Below the pieces are notes generated by a model that saw nothing but the letters and a program-made list of their open reading frames with translations, did not search any database and was not told the origin of the DNA. A stretch of 56,512 bases of DNA. Source: Dipetalonema caudispina. Its lineage: Eukaryota > Nematoda > Chromadorea > Rhabditida > Onchocercidae. Location of the stretch: contig JABVXV010000373.1 of assembly GCA_013365325.1 (NCBI GenBank), positions 1 to 56,512 on the forward strand, in the 5' to 3' direction. Position 1 is the first letter of the stretch; every line of letters begins with the position of its first letter. Shown here in pieces: positions 23,400 through 33,961 of this stretch. The position numbers and the translations under genes were made by a program.

Positions 23400-23732
23400 T
23401 TGATGAAGCGATGGATCAGTTTGAAGACTTTAAAACTAAGTGCAGAGAAAATGATGGAAATAACGTTGGATGTTGCGGTCTATTACAGTAGTATCAATGG
23501 GCATTACTGCGGTATATTGCCGCTGGTAGTGAGGTATATCGAGCTACCTCAGTGCTTGTCGAAATGTAAACTATTCAATAATATTTCCAGCTATAATAGC
23601 GCGTCGCCAAGTGACATTGAAAAATCTATCTTTAATGATGAGGAGACGCGACCACCCAAACGATATACCACAAACGTGGCGGCGAAATTACCGCTCAGTT
23701 GTAATGAAGTTCATTTCAAGGATCAACTATAA
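23400..23732 (+). CDS. Hypothetical 110-codon open frame
   Basis: Single open frame starting MMKRWISLKTLKL and ending HFKDQL. The composition is less biased than the other chance frames, with four Cys and a PPKRYTT segment. I recognise no domain, signal peptide or membrane segment, and the ATG is preceded by poly-A rather than a splice acceptor. It may be chance. Confidence 0.15.
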   Translation: MMKRWISLKTLKLSAEKMMEITLDVAVYYSSINGHYCGILPLVVRYIELPQCLSKCKLFNNISSYNSASPSDIEKSIFNDEETRPPKRYTTNVAAKLPLSCNEVHFKDQL

Positions 23733-24161
23733 ACATTTAATGTGATTTACAAGGATATGTCAGCTACTAGTGTTTCATGTAGTGGTCCGATTATCTTAAA
23801 GTCGCCTCGAAGTTTTAAAATTTTATTCAGCAATATGAGGAAAAGTGAGATAAAATCAGAGTTTACAGATCACTCATTCATTACACGAACTGGATTTATG
23901 CAGTGAAACTGGATTTGAGTCTAACCTAGATCAGAGCGGACAAAAATGAATCAAGTAAATAATGAGTCTAGGTGAAAGCACGTGAGTGATGGCTTAAATA
24001 TGAGGAATCCAGAATGTAATAGACAATATGGTTACAGCGAGGAGAAAGATGGATGAAGGAGAAGGATGAAAGAAACAACCACAAATAGGTTTTTACTTTG
24101 GCCATGGTAGCCTCTAGTATTTGTTAGTCTAGTTTCCTTCACTAACAGCCAGACGAAGAAA

Positions 24162-24181
24162 ACTAAGGCTAAAGCCTTAGT
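24162..24181. repeat. Perfect 9-bp palindrome
   Basis: ACTAAGGCT and AGCCTTAGT separated by AA. A third related copy (ACTAAGCCTTA) follows at about 24201. Function unknown. Confidence 0.6.
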
Positions 24182-24390
24182 GGAAATGCCCTTGACGATC
24201 ACTAAGCCTTACCCCATAGATGAAAAATATATTGACTAATTCTTCATCTTTTCTGTGCCAGCTAAGCTATTTTCTGCCTGCAATTATAAAAATCGAAGTA
24301 AACGAGGAGCCAGGAAATAAGGCCATTATGCAAAAGCTGTGTAACATTATCACGATATACATGTTGTCCAGGAAGGTTTGGCCTTTAACA

Positions 24391-24424
24391 GAGTTTGAGA
24401 GAATTGAGAGTTTGAGAGAATTGA
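24391..24424. repeat. Perfect 17-bp tandem duplication
   Basis: GAGTTTGAGAGAATTGA occurs twice head to tail with no mismatch, so it is probably recent. Confidence 0.9.
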
Positions 24425-25196
24425 CGAAAGTTAGGTAAGAGGAAAACAAAGAAAGAGTTAATTTTGTTTTCGATCGAAATGGAACGGGAAGAAATAAAGT
24501 GGTAGAATTTTACAATACTTTTTTGAGGGCAGATGAGCGCATGAAGGTTTCTATCGACCCGCACATGACTCAGTGCATTAGAATCAAGTAAACAAAATAT
24601 TTGCATGTTCATCAGGGCTTTCCTATTCTGTTTTCCTTCCAAAAACGAAAAAAATAATCGCTTAATAATAATCTCTTTCATCGGATATATCAGAGCGACT
24701 GAAGAGAATTTCCTTTTGATTCTAAGAAGCTCTCTTCAGCAGACATTAGAATACATTTAGATTCTTCGGTAAGACATGAAATAACTTACTGGATTATTTC
24801 TAAAATGTGAGTGAATCAAATGGTCGAAGATATCAACATGCTGGTCATAGGTATTGTACCAACAAACAATCCCTTCTAGAAAAAATGATTTGAGCAAAAT
24901 GCCTTATTGTTCGTTTTTCTGTCCGCTACACTACATCCAATATCTTTACTATCATTGTCATTATTATTATAATTACAAAACTGCAATTTTACTTTTGTAA
25001 ATCTTTGCACTTATTCCATGAACAAATTATGAAATATTAAGTAATTTTTGGGAATCATTAAAAAGTGTAAACAAAAACATAGCAATGAGTCTAATCCATC
25101 ATCAGATGAAGACGAAAGGCTCTGTCTTCTCGTTACTAACTCCTCATTATCTCCTCATTAACTTTCAATAATTAAAAGCTAATTATAAAGCATCAA

Positions 25197-25300
25197 ACTT
25201 CAAGAAGTATGACTGCATGGATACAACTTCGACTAATTTATCATGATATGAGCATGCGGTAATGATACACGAGTTGCATCCATGCATAGATGCTTCAAGT
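25197..25300. ncRNA. About 104-nt fold-back hairpin, candidate miRNA precursor
   Basis: GCATGGAT-CAACT-CG in the 5' arm (about 25214-25231) pairs with CGAGTTGCATCCATGC in the 3' arm (about 25270-25285), with one mismatch and one single-base bulge. The outer ends ACTTCAAG/CTTCAAGT pair with one mismatch. Within the loop TATCAT (about 25239-25244) pairs with ATGATA. The outcome is one long, bulged stem with a terminal loop of about 17 nt, the shape of an animal pri-miRNA. No known nematode miRNA was recognised. It lies between the snt-1 start and the transthyretin-like gene. Confidence 0.45.
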
Positions 25301-25796
25301 AATCTGAACGTGATGAGTTTATTGATTTCGTCATCTAAGAAGAAGTGATCACTGATAAACTGTTTGGTGATGGTAAGTAGCTCTAAGGAGTTTCAAGAGT
25401 GAAAACAAGCTTAGATAAGTCTAAATTATTTATGTGACTACATTTCAACTAAGGTCATGAAGTTTGTGTGAAAGTTGTTGATGCCCTACACGTCTATAAT
25501 GAAATTCGGTCCGCGTTTCGAAAAATAAACAGGAGTGAGCTCGAACTGCTACGGTCTTCATTGTCTAAAAATGCTGGGAATTTAGTTGTCTTGATTCCGC
25601 AATTTCTAAATCTGTTGAAATAATATGTCGCAAGAAGAGGAAAAAAGATATGTAATGCTTGGCCTTATATTATTTTGTCCTTTTTCATACATTACAGCGA
25701 AGATTAGTGGTTGAAGATCATCTGCTTTTATTGCTCAGATAAATGTACCGATAAGCTTCCAAAGGAAGCAAATTGAAGATGTGAAAATGTGCCACA
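25301..25796. other. Intergenic, no gene seen
   Basis: AT-rich DNA 3' of the minus-strand transthyretin-like gene. Nothing recognisable. Confidence 0.55.
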
Positions 25797-25802
25797 TTTA
25801 TT
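25797..25802 (-). terminator. Poly(A) signal AATAAA of the transthyretin-like gene
   Basis: On the minus strand AATAAA lies 63 bases beyond the stop codon, a normal distance for a nematode 3' UTR. Confidence 0.5.
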
Positions 25803-25864
25803 TCTATAGCAACACAAACAGTTATAAGCAAAGGAATTCTCTATTTTATCATTGAATTAAATCA

Positions 25865-26968
25865 TTAACGGACACACTCTTGTCCTTCATCGAAAAATTT
25901 ACCAGCTAAATTTAGCGTGCCTGTATCGAATGTTCTCTTCGGTTCTAAACCTTCGCTAATGAAACCATTTGGTATTAGTATTGAAATTTTTTTCAAACAT
26001 CGCTGCAAAAGAAATGAAATTTCCATTCAGAAATTTCAGAAATTATACTTATTGAAAATATCAAACATAATAGATAAGTTTTTAAGGAAACAAACTCTCA
26101 ACGGAAATGTCAGTTTGTAATCGAAAAATAATTGATCTCAAAACTGTGCTTATATTTTGTTTAACAGCAGTTATTACCATTAGAGAGTCATTTAAAGCAC
26201 TGAATTTGCATAATTTTCAATGTTGCTGGAAAAACTAATGATTTCACTCACAGCATTTTCATCACCACAATCATGATACAACTCGAGCATCGGGTCGATG
26301 TCTGTGATCGATATCTCATGACCTTTCAATAAGAAACGACCTTCACTATCCGTTGTTCCCTCGTCCATGAAGTCCTTTATGTATCGACCTAAAATCAGTA
26401 AAGAGTTTTCTTGAGGTGACAAAAGCTGATCTTCATGTTATAAAATTGTAGTTAGAATCCTTACCTGTAGTAAAGAATCCGGACATATAATAGGTGAAGC
26501 GATAATTCGTTCTATACGTATTAGGTCAAGAATTAGGACATGGAAGTCTTACCAATTACTATTTGATTCTTATAGAGTTGTAAGCTTTTTTTTCTTTTAA
26601 ACTAGACTCATTCAAAGACATTGAAGTTCTTTAAGATCATACAAAGCCGAGGACTTAAAGTCATCAAAGTTTCAATTTTTTAACTTTACACTGTTCAAAC
26701 ATAGAATTTACTGTAGAAGTAGACGGACATACTTACAAACATGAACCAGAAAATATGAATGGAAAGAAATTTTAACAGAATAATCTTCTCATGACCCCTG
26801 ACCTTGGCCATTATTGTAAAGCTTCACTTTAACGTTAACGGCAGGTTTACTGTTACACGTTAGTGCACCTTTTACTGCAGTACTTTGCTTTCGTCCAATT
26901 TTCAGGGATCGAGATGCAATAATCGTGGGAAACAGTAGCAACAGAAATAATAATGTTTCATATCTCAT
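25865..26968 (-). CDS. Transthyretin-like secreted protein
   Basis: Nematode-specific transthyretin-like (TTL, Pfam DUF290) family: small secreted beta-sandwich proteins, several found in excretory/secretory products; precise function of most is unknown. Three exons (transcription order) 26803-26968, 26252-26388, 25865-26002, phases 1 and 0, giving 146 aa, the usual size. A signal peptide MRYETLLFLLLLF..IIAS ends near residue 19. Then come VKGALTCNSKPA and VKVKLYNNG, DEGTTDSEGRFLLKGHE, IDPMLELYHDC and a C-terminal segment FDTGTLNLAG. Cys in LTC, YHDC, NARC and QEC match the disulphide pattern of the family. The in-frame ATG 36 codons upstream was rejected because TTACAG abuts the chosen ATG and the signal peptide starts there. 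Confidence 0.93.
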
Positions 26969-26975
26969 CTGTAAT
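26969..26975 (-). promoter_or_regulatory. Putative trans-splice acceptor abutting the start codon
   Basis: On the minus strand ATTACAG is followed directly by the ATG of the transthyretin-like gene, so the 5' UTR would consist only of the spliced leader. Confidence 0.5.
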
Positions 26976-27879
26976 TTTTTGCTTTTGTCTTGAATTTTGG
27001 GTTCAAACAAATTTCCAACTGATTTCGAACAAGAAGTCTTTTTATAAAGCGTTTGTTCTAAGGGCAAAAATAAATATAAATGGGAGAAAGAAAGGCTTCT
27101 TTCTTCTCAATTGTCCAAATTTAAAATTTAGCGAGGATTAACTACTCTCCCGAGAATACCAACCACTACTTTAACAGATCTTAGCTATCTTGCTAACCGA
27201 TTCTCTCCCGATTACTGTTAGTGAATATAATAATCAGCCATAATAATGTCTTCTTTTCCTACCAAAATTTAAAAGAAACAGTTATGAAAGAACGTATGTG
27301 TACGAGTTGTTTTAGAGAGGTAAAAAAAGGAAATACAATTCTTTCGTATTTATAAATCATTCCGCTGACAAAAAGGCCAATTTCTAGTGGACCTAAAATT
27401 GAAATAATGAAACACAAAATTAAACCAAACTGCTGAAAAAAGCGAATTGTCATGAAAAATTAGTTGTCGGAATTATCGGAATTGACTGAAAAAGTACAAT
27501 TCTTCGAGATTCAATTGCAACAGCATAAAATGGATAAAATGGATCTGTTATGAGAAGTACAAAATTGTTTGCGGGAGAAGAGATGGAAAATTCTTTGTTT
27601 ACTTGCCTTTTTCCCCGATGTAATTGTAATTGGTTTAATTGGTAAGTAGGATGATATTCTTCCCTACGTCACCCTTTGATTTGTATCACTTCTTTATCAC
27701 CAATAAGCGGATATTCCTCTGCTAAATATTAGTCATATCAGCAGCAACGACAACAACAAACAATCCATGCAAAAAACAATGGCATATTTTAAATTATTCT
27801 GAGATTTTGAAAAATGGAATCAATTTTTGCAATAAATGTTAAAGTGTAAGTAGCATCGCTGTTGATTCTGAAGGGACGA
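26976..27879. other. Intergenic, no gene seen
   Basis: Promoter-side region of the transthyretin-like gene and AT-rich spacer. No exon, RNA gene or repeat recognised. Confidence 0.55.
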
Positions 27880-28067
27880 CTTTTATGGCTTTGTTTTTGG
27901 TTTATCAATCATTCTTTCCTGGTAGTAGTTGGACTTTATATCCGCCTTTGAGTGTTGAAGGTCAGCTTGGGTTTTCTCGGGATATTATGATTGTTGGTTT
28001 GCATATTGTTGGCGTTGATTCTTTGTTAGGTACTATTAATTTTAGTATTACCGTCAGAATATGCGTT
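27880..28067 (+). pseudogene. cox1: NUMT: nuclear copy of a mitochondrial cox1 fragment
   Basis: The plus strand reads SSWTLYPPLSVEG, then VGLHIVGVDSLLG and TINF, which is the segment of cytochrome c oxidase subunit I between two membrane helices; SVEGQ is typical of filarial/spirurid cox1. The base composition (T and G rich) is that of nematode mitochondrial coding strand and differs from the flanks. Substitutions replace conserved residues (for example LGFSR for PGFSL), and near 28054 one base is missing, so CAGAATATGCGT (QNMR) is out of frame. The fragment is cut on both sides and is non-functional. Confidence 0.88.
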
Positions 28068-29491
28068 GTTTTTTGATAAACCAAAGACAAACTTCAAACA
28101 ATTCAGATAACAAGGAATAATTAACTGTGAGAAAATGAAATAATTCGTTGATAACGATGCTCAAAAATTGTTCCAAGGATAAAATAATGGATAAAACAGG
28201 GAAATATTTAGGAAAATCGAAATATCACACCAATAACTGATATCAGATAACATAATTTTGAAGGTTAAAACTCTACATATATATAAATTTCTAAATTCAA
28301 AGTGTGCTTACAAATGGCACTGCAAAAATGATTAATTTCTGTCCGGAAATTCTATAATTTATCATTGTAAAGCACTATTCGGAGTGACTATAAATTATTC
28401 GCTTAATCATAATCCAGCCGTAATAGACCTAAACAAATTTGAATTAATACTTCAACGGACTACAAAGTTGAACAGATCTTTGAAATCGTCTCTTTCAACA
28501 GTTCTCTTTTTTTTGCACAGTTTCATTAGAATAAATCTTTTTTTTTTTTTTAATAAAAGCTTTCAAACATAACAATTAGGGACAAAAAGTGGAAATAAAA
28601 GTTAAACGCATTAACAAATCTTGTCATTTTTAATGTCATCTGTGAATAGTATAGAAAAATTTGACCATAAAAAGATAAGATTACGGTGATGAGAAAAAGC
28701 CACCGATCGTTCATTTTATTGAATGACTGCACGACCAAGAGAAGTAATCAAGAGATGGAATGGAAGAAAAAGTGTAAAGAACGTAAGAAAGTGAGAGAAT
28801 AAAGTTTGTTTCAGAACTATTTTTCGGTTTCCGGAAAACAATCCCTAAAATTTCTCTTAATCGTGCAATAAGTCAGACACAAAAAAGAAAACAGCTAATT
28901 CAGCGAAATTATTAGTATGAATCAGACGGAATAATAACTTCATGTTCATACTCACTTTGCTTTGTCGCTTGTTGTAATGTAAAAATCAGAGAAATATTAT
29001 GCAAAAAAAGGAATTCATTTTAGCAAAGTTGGAATTCCTTTGCTATAAGTCCAGAAAAACTTAGCTAGCCGTTTTTTGATGTGGTTCGTTCGAGTTCGGT
29101 TATCATTGATTGCACTAAACCCCAAGTACTTTGAACAGTTTTTGGAAATCAGGAACAATCTCTAATCTCTTTTCTTTTGGTGCTATGCTCAACCATTTTG
29201 AACTATTTGATTAATAAGACGAACCCTAGAGAATAATCATCCGGTAGCCTACATTCATCAAGATCGGTGGTTTACTAAATTCTATTTCTGCTCTTATACT
29301 TGTTCAAATATCCTCTGAAGCAAAGAGATATCTTGATTGCAACGAAAAGGAACGTATTGTCGGTTAATATCCATTGAGATCCATCAATTAGTGAAGAACT
29401 GAGCCAGCACAAACTTGACCGCTTCTGAGACCTTAACAGAGAAGCTTTGATAAATATGTTACGATCTACTACTCTTAGTATAGTCGTCTTT
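28068..29491. other. Intergenic, no gene seen
   Basis: AT-rich DNA with a poly-T run near 28539-28552. Short minus-strand open frames (28550-28738, 29275-29529) show no domain and no convincing splice sites. Confidence 0.5.
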
Positions 29492-29697
29492 TCAATCAGA
29501 ATAAGTTTCTTTGTCTTCATTCTTTGCATCGACTCCGATCATTTTATTAGCCATATTTGTTTCGTTGTTAGCAAGCATAGCATTTTTCAAATTAAGATTA
29601 GACATTGCTGTTAACGTTGTCGGTTTCGGATCCAGTATAATTTGTGGAGAAATCGGTTTCATCATGGCATTACTTATAGATGGAGTTTCTGTTGAAT
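29492..29697 (-). CDS. Candidate 3'-terminal exon, unknown product
   Basis: After a good acceptor (ATTTTGCAG) the minus strand is open to a stop at 29492, about 68 codons rich in Asn, Met, Lys and Thr (DSTETPSISNAMMK at the start, NEDKETYSD at the end). The plus strand is also open across the same bases, so chance is possible. No matching upstream exon could be assigned. Confidence 0.2.
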
Positions 29698-29957
29698 CTG
29701 CAAAATATGCCATGTAGCTAGGAAGAGTAGGCAATATCGATGACCAATAATGAAAGCTATGAGTATTAGAATGAATAAGTTTGAACTAACTGAAATGGTT
29801 CCCACTATATAATAAAAGATTTGGATAAGCATTCATCCTAATTCTTAATTTTATCCAATGACACCTTACAGCACAACTACAGTTTTTCTCGTTGATGTCA
29901 AAGATCAGAGTCGTGTCTTTCTATCTACTGAGGTGATACCCATGGATACTTCTATTT

Positions 29958-30218
29958 TTATTGTAGATGACTTTCACATTTAATCTTCTCCACCTCTTCT
30001 TTACTCATAAAAAAGGAAAAAGGTGTGCAACCACTCTCAAGAAACGAACCATTCGTATGTCGTTCATGCGTGCTTCTGATGCTTCCATCGAAACGTGTTG
30101 CAATACTTTTTATGAATAAATTTATTAGCAAATTACACCACATCTCATGCGGCTCTTTCCTAACCTCCACTTTTCCATCAATGACTCGACGTCCATCTAT
30201 AAAACATCGGACTATCAT
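29958..30218 (-). CDS. Candidate 86-codon open frame, unknown product
   Basis: Open frame MIVRCFIDGRRVIDGKVEV to KIKCESHLQ with balanced composition, alternating charge and two Cys in the last third. The antisense strand also carries a 73-codon frame. No family recognised and no clear exon partner. It might join the candidate exon at 29492-29697, but no phase-consistent donor is obvious. Confidence 0.18.
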   Translation of the reverse strand: MIVRCFIDGRRVIDGKVEVRKEPHEMWCNLLINLFIKSIATRFDGSIRSTHERHTNGSFLESGCTPFSFFMSKEEVEKIKCESHLQ

Positions 30219-33200
30219 TCATACAAATTCAGTGCAAATCTCTTAATTTGGGGGCTATTTATTAGATTGGATGGCGATCTCGACTATTTCTTCGCCACAA
30301 TCCATCCGCTATATCATAATGATAGTTGACAAGCAAGTGGCGATGATATAATGCGCTTAATATGCTTCGCTAGGCGACGATCGTATACCGTTAATAATCG
30401 AAATCATTCGCTTTTTTTCAACAATCATATTTACTCCTTGACTATATCACTGATTTAGCTTCTCGTACATAAAGTAACATTGAGGGCGTTTCCTTTCTGT
30501 TTTATTTTCTAGAGAAGAATGAAAAGGACGGTACGACATGCGTAAGATAAGCAAATAAAAACAATTAATTATTGCTTCCTTCCTAAACATATGAATTATT
30601 CTAGAACAGACAAAATATTAACCATCAGTATACGAAACCGTCGATTTATTTTTGTATTGTCCGAAAAATGCGAAACTGTTATGGCTATTCTTCGGTTGCG
30701 CATAGAAATCAACGGATTCACTTGGTAAATTCACCAAACCTAACATTTCAGTGATCGATTATTATTGTTGATCAAGATATAATCACTTCCTAAAATATTT
30801 GTTTTGGAACATTACAGATTCTTAAGATGAAGCAATTTATCCGCATCGAAAGCTTTAATAATTAACTTGACTGAAATGGAAGGAAGGATGATGAGAAAGG
30901 AAAGTGATAGCCAAGCATTCAAATTTAAAGCGCCTTAAAATACAACTATTTGTATGAGTTACCAATAATTAAATAACAAATCTGTTTTACCAGTTCGGCT
31001 AATGAAGCTTCCTAGATCATATGAGCATAGAAGTATCGTTCAAAATTTCCCCACTGCTCATACGATTATCATTTCCGCGTCACGTAAGTGATAAAAGTAA
31101 GAAGTAAAACTGTCAGTAGTAGTGGAAGCGACAACAATAATTATAATAGTGTTGAGAAGTTAAGTTTGATCACAGAAGTGTGAAAAGAAAGACGAATGAT
31201 CGAATGTGTGCGACACAATCGGGTCCCCACTCTCTTTATCATCGGTTCTTCTCATAGTGCAACCGAAATCTTTTGCGGAAAAAGAAGATCGGTATAGCTG
31301 AATACCCGCTAACAAACAATCATTCTCCTCTGGTTGAATGTATTGCGGAATCTTTGGAATGCATTTACCTACCTCATCTCTTTCTCTGCTTTGAATTGAC
31401 TGAACTTGTTAAAAATAAAGTTATACGTAAGGTAGCGACATATACAGTACTCCTTCATCCCAAGTTGATCGATCAATGCGATTCACATGAAATTGAACAT
31501 TAAAAATAGTGAGTGGAAGGAAACAGATAAGAAAGTGTACGAACTTTCAGCCCTCCTCACCTTCTTATAATTTCCTACTATACATCGATCAACATGTCAT
31601 CACTTAAACAATCCATAACCAAATGCCAATTCAATTATTTCGTGAAAACTCGTTAATTAGAGAACTTTTTTTGTCCAAAAAAAGAAACAAATTTTCATTC
31701 TTTTTTTAGAGAAAATTTCTGAGCAAACATCTCTGCCTGTCACATCCCTTTACCTTAATAATATTTATTCACCCGTCTTCCCCTTTGTGCTGCAAAAATC
31801 TGACTTCCATTTTATTTTTTCAAACACACACAATTTATTACCTTAAACGATCAACATTCAGCGTATGGGCTCATTTAGATTCACGCCAAAACTTCAATAG
31901 TTGTTAATATTATTAGACGAAATGCGCGGTATATGACAAATTTTTAGAAGAAAATGTTCCAACACTCTCGACTAATATATTGCGAATGATTTGAGAATGA
32001 CATGTACTATGAATATCGCCAACTTGTATTTCCGTATATATCCAACTCCTCCACTGAAAGCAAACTGAGAAATCCAACATTTATTATATACGGCTACAAA
32101 GGGAGGGGAAAGGAAAAGGGAACCTGAAAATCGAGCTTATAAAGGTTGAGTGAGAATCGCTTCCATTTGATATGTTATCTTAAACTAAAGAGATTTATGT
32201 TTGTTCATAATGAAAAAGAAAGTACAGCTTTTTGTCCCAATTAATAACACATTTTGCTGTTATTCATTCCGATGAAATATTATCAGAAATAGTTCTTCCA
32301 CAAGACAGAACCAGTTTTTGCAAACATGTCCTCGATTTCATTATCATCTGTTTAGAAAATATCATGAAAGTTATATTTCATCGCAGTGATGCAACAAGCA
32401 AAATAGTCAAGAAAATAAACGAAGCAATCAGAATATGCAAATCACTGCAAATGACAATAGAATAAATACAACTGCCAATGATGAACCAATTTCAGTCTTC
32501 GTGCTAACTTTTTTTAAAGGGGAACAATCATCTGAAATTAAAAATTCCTCATTACAGGTGCGTAAATTTTGAAACAAGCTTGAGAAATGTTTTAACATGC
32601 AACATGACTAAAGTGAAGCTTTTCATCCGTTCGTTTAAATTGATTCAAACGTTGCTATTTATCTGCATTATGACGAAGTCTCCAAATCCTACTTTACTAG
32701 AAAATGTGCGTTGCAAATATCTTCAGTTAAATTTTAAAACTAGTGTCTGCGTTTGTTTAAATAAAATAGAAATTTCGCACCATATTTTGCAGACGTGAAG
32801 TTATGATAGGGATGAAATTGTTCCGAAGATCTTAAATGGCAGGATGAGTGACGATAGGAGTGAATATGAATTATACCATCTGCATGGGATGAGTAGATCT
32901 AAACAAAGATGTTTTGAATAGAATTAATATGATGTTAAATTAAGATTTAAAGTACAGTGTTGTGAAGATACAATCTTATGTCAGACATTATTGTTTCAAG
33001 ATTGCGACCATGTAGCCCTGTGTATGCATCAACAGAAAACTAAAGAGAATAATTAAGGAACGATAGGCCTTCAGAAAATACTTCGTAGAAACATCATGGC
33101 CATGACAATCCTATTTATTTCTCAAAATGCTGCACGACTTCTTTATACAATAATGCGGTGAAAACAAATGCACAAATCAGACAGAGGACTTTGAGTGATG

Positions 33201-33961
33201 TGAAACGAAGAACTAGTGTGAAGCCTAACTATGGATGCTTACATGGCATACAAGCTCCGATGAAGTCGATCTTCTACTTACGATGTATTGCATGTCGTTT
33301 TCTTGCCAATAACCGATACAGGAGAATTTCTCTGCAGTGAAATATTTTGCAACGGTTTAGTATGCAACGTTACATTACCATTTGGTACCAGAGGGCTACG
33401 ATTTTCTATTTTCACATTTTAGTATATTTTTGAATTTAAAGCAGTTAGGGTTCTTTTTTATTCTTAAATCATTGCATGAATAAAATTGAAACGTTTATAA
33501 GTCAATATCGCAAGATATGTGAACGGTCGCTGCATTACGACAAGGGAATTCATTAGTTTCTTACTTTTTGTTAGAAGTTTTCGAGAGAGAGAGAAAGATA
33601 GAAAAGAGATAATTTATACTGATTTGTGTTCATATAATTTAAAATACGACGGAATTATACCGCATGATGTATTACTGCAGTTGAGGTGCATAATTAATTC
33701 GTGATCATAAGTACAACCAAATTGTGCAACGGAATTGGTGCATGACTCGATGAAATGTCGACGACTGAATGGACAGCGGATCACCTAAAATAGTACGTGT
33801 TGTACGCAGCTAGTAAAATTACAAAGTATTTCAAATCTCCCTTCGTTTTCATCAACAAAACCAAATGCTATGCAAAGATGGCAGTAATATCCGGTTAACA
33901 GGAAGTCATCCTTCTCTACTCATATCTGATACAAAAAGGTCTCTTGATGTTAAATATTCAA
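30219..33961. other. Mostly empty, weak open frames only
   Basis: No gene can be supported. Plus-strand frames at 31273-31503, 32232-32465, 32580-32798 and 33158-33340 translate to fairly balanced sequences (for example RTSFCKHVLDFIIICLENI in the second) but lack recognisable domains and clear splice partners. No repeats or RNA genes seen. Confidence 0.4.

Larger units (their letters stand above)
21776..25196. other. Intergenic upstream of snt-1
   Basis: AT-rich DNA that should include the snt-1 promoter. A purine-rich patch lies at 22180-22370 and poly-A runs near 23240 and 23388. Apart from the 110-codon frame at 23400-23732 nothing looks coding. Confidence 0.5.

Noticed and set aside
26789..27067. 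Upstream in-frame ATG for the transthyretin-like protein
   Set aside because: It would bury the signal peptide behind 36 charged residues, and a splice acceptor abuts the inner ATG.
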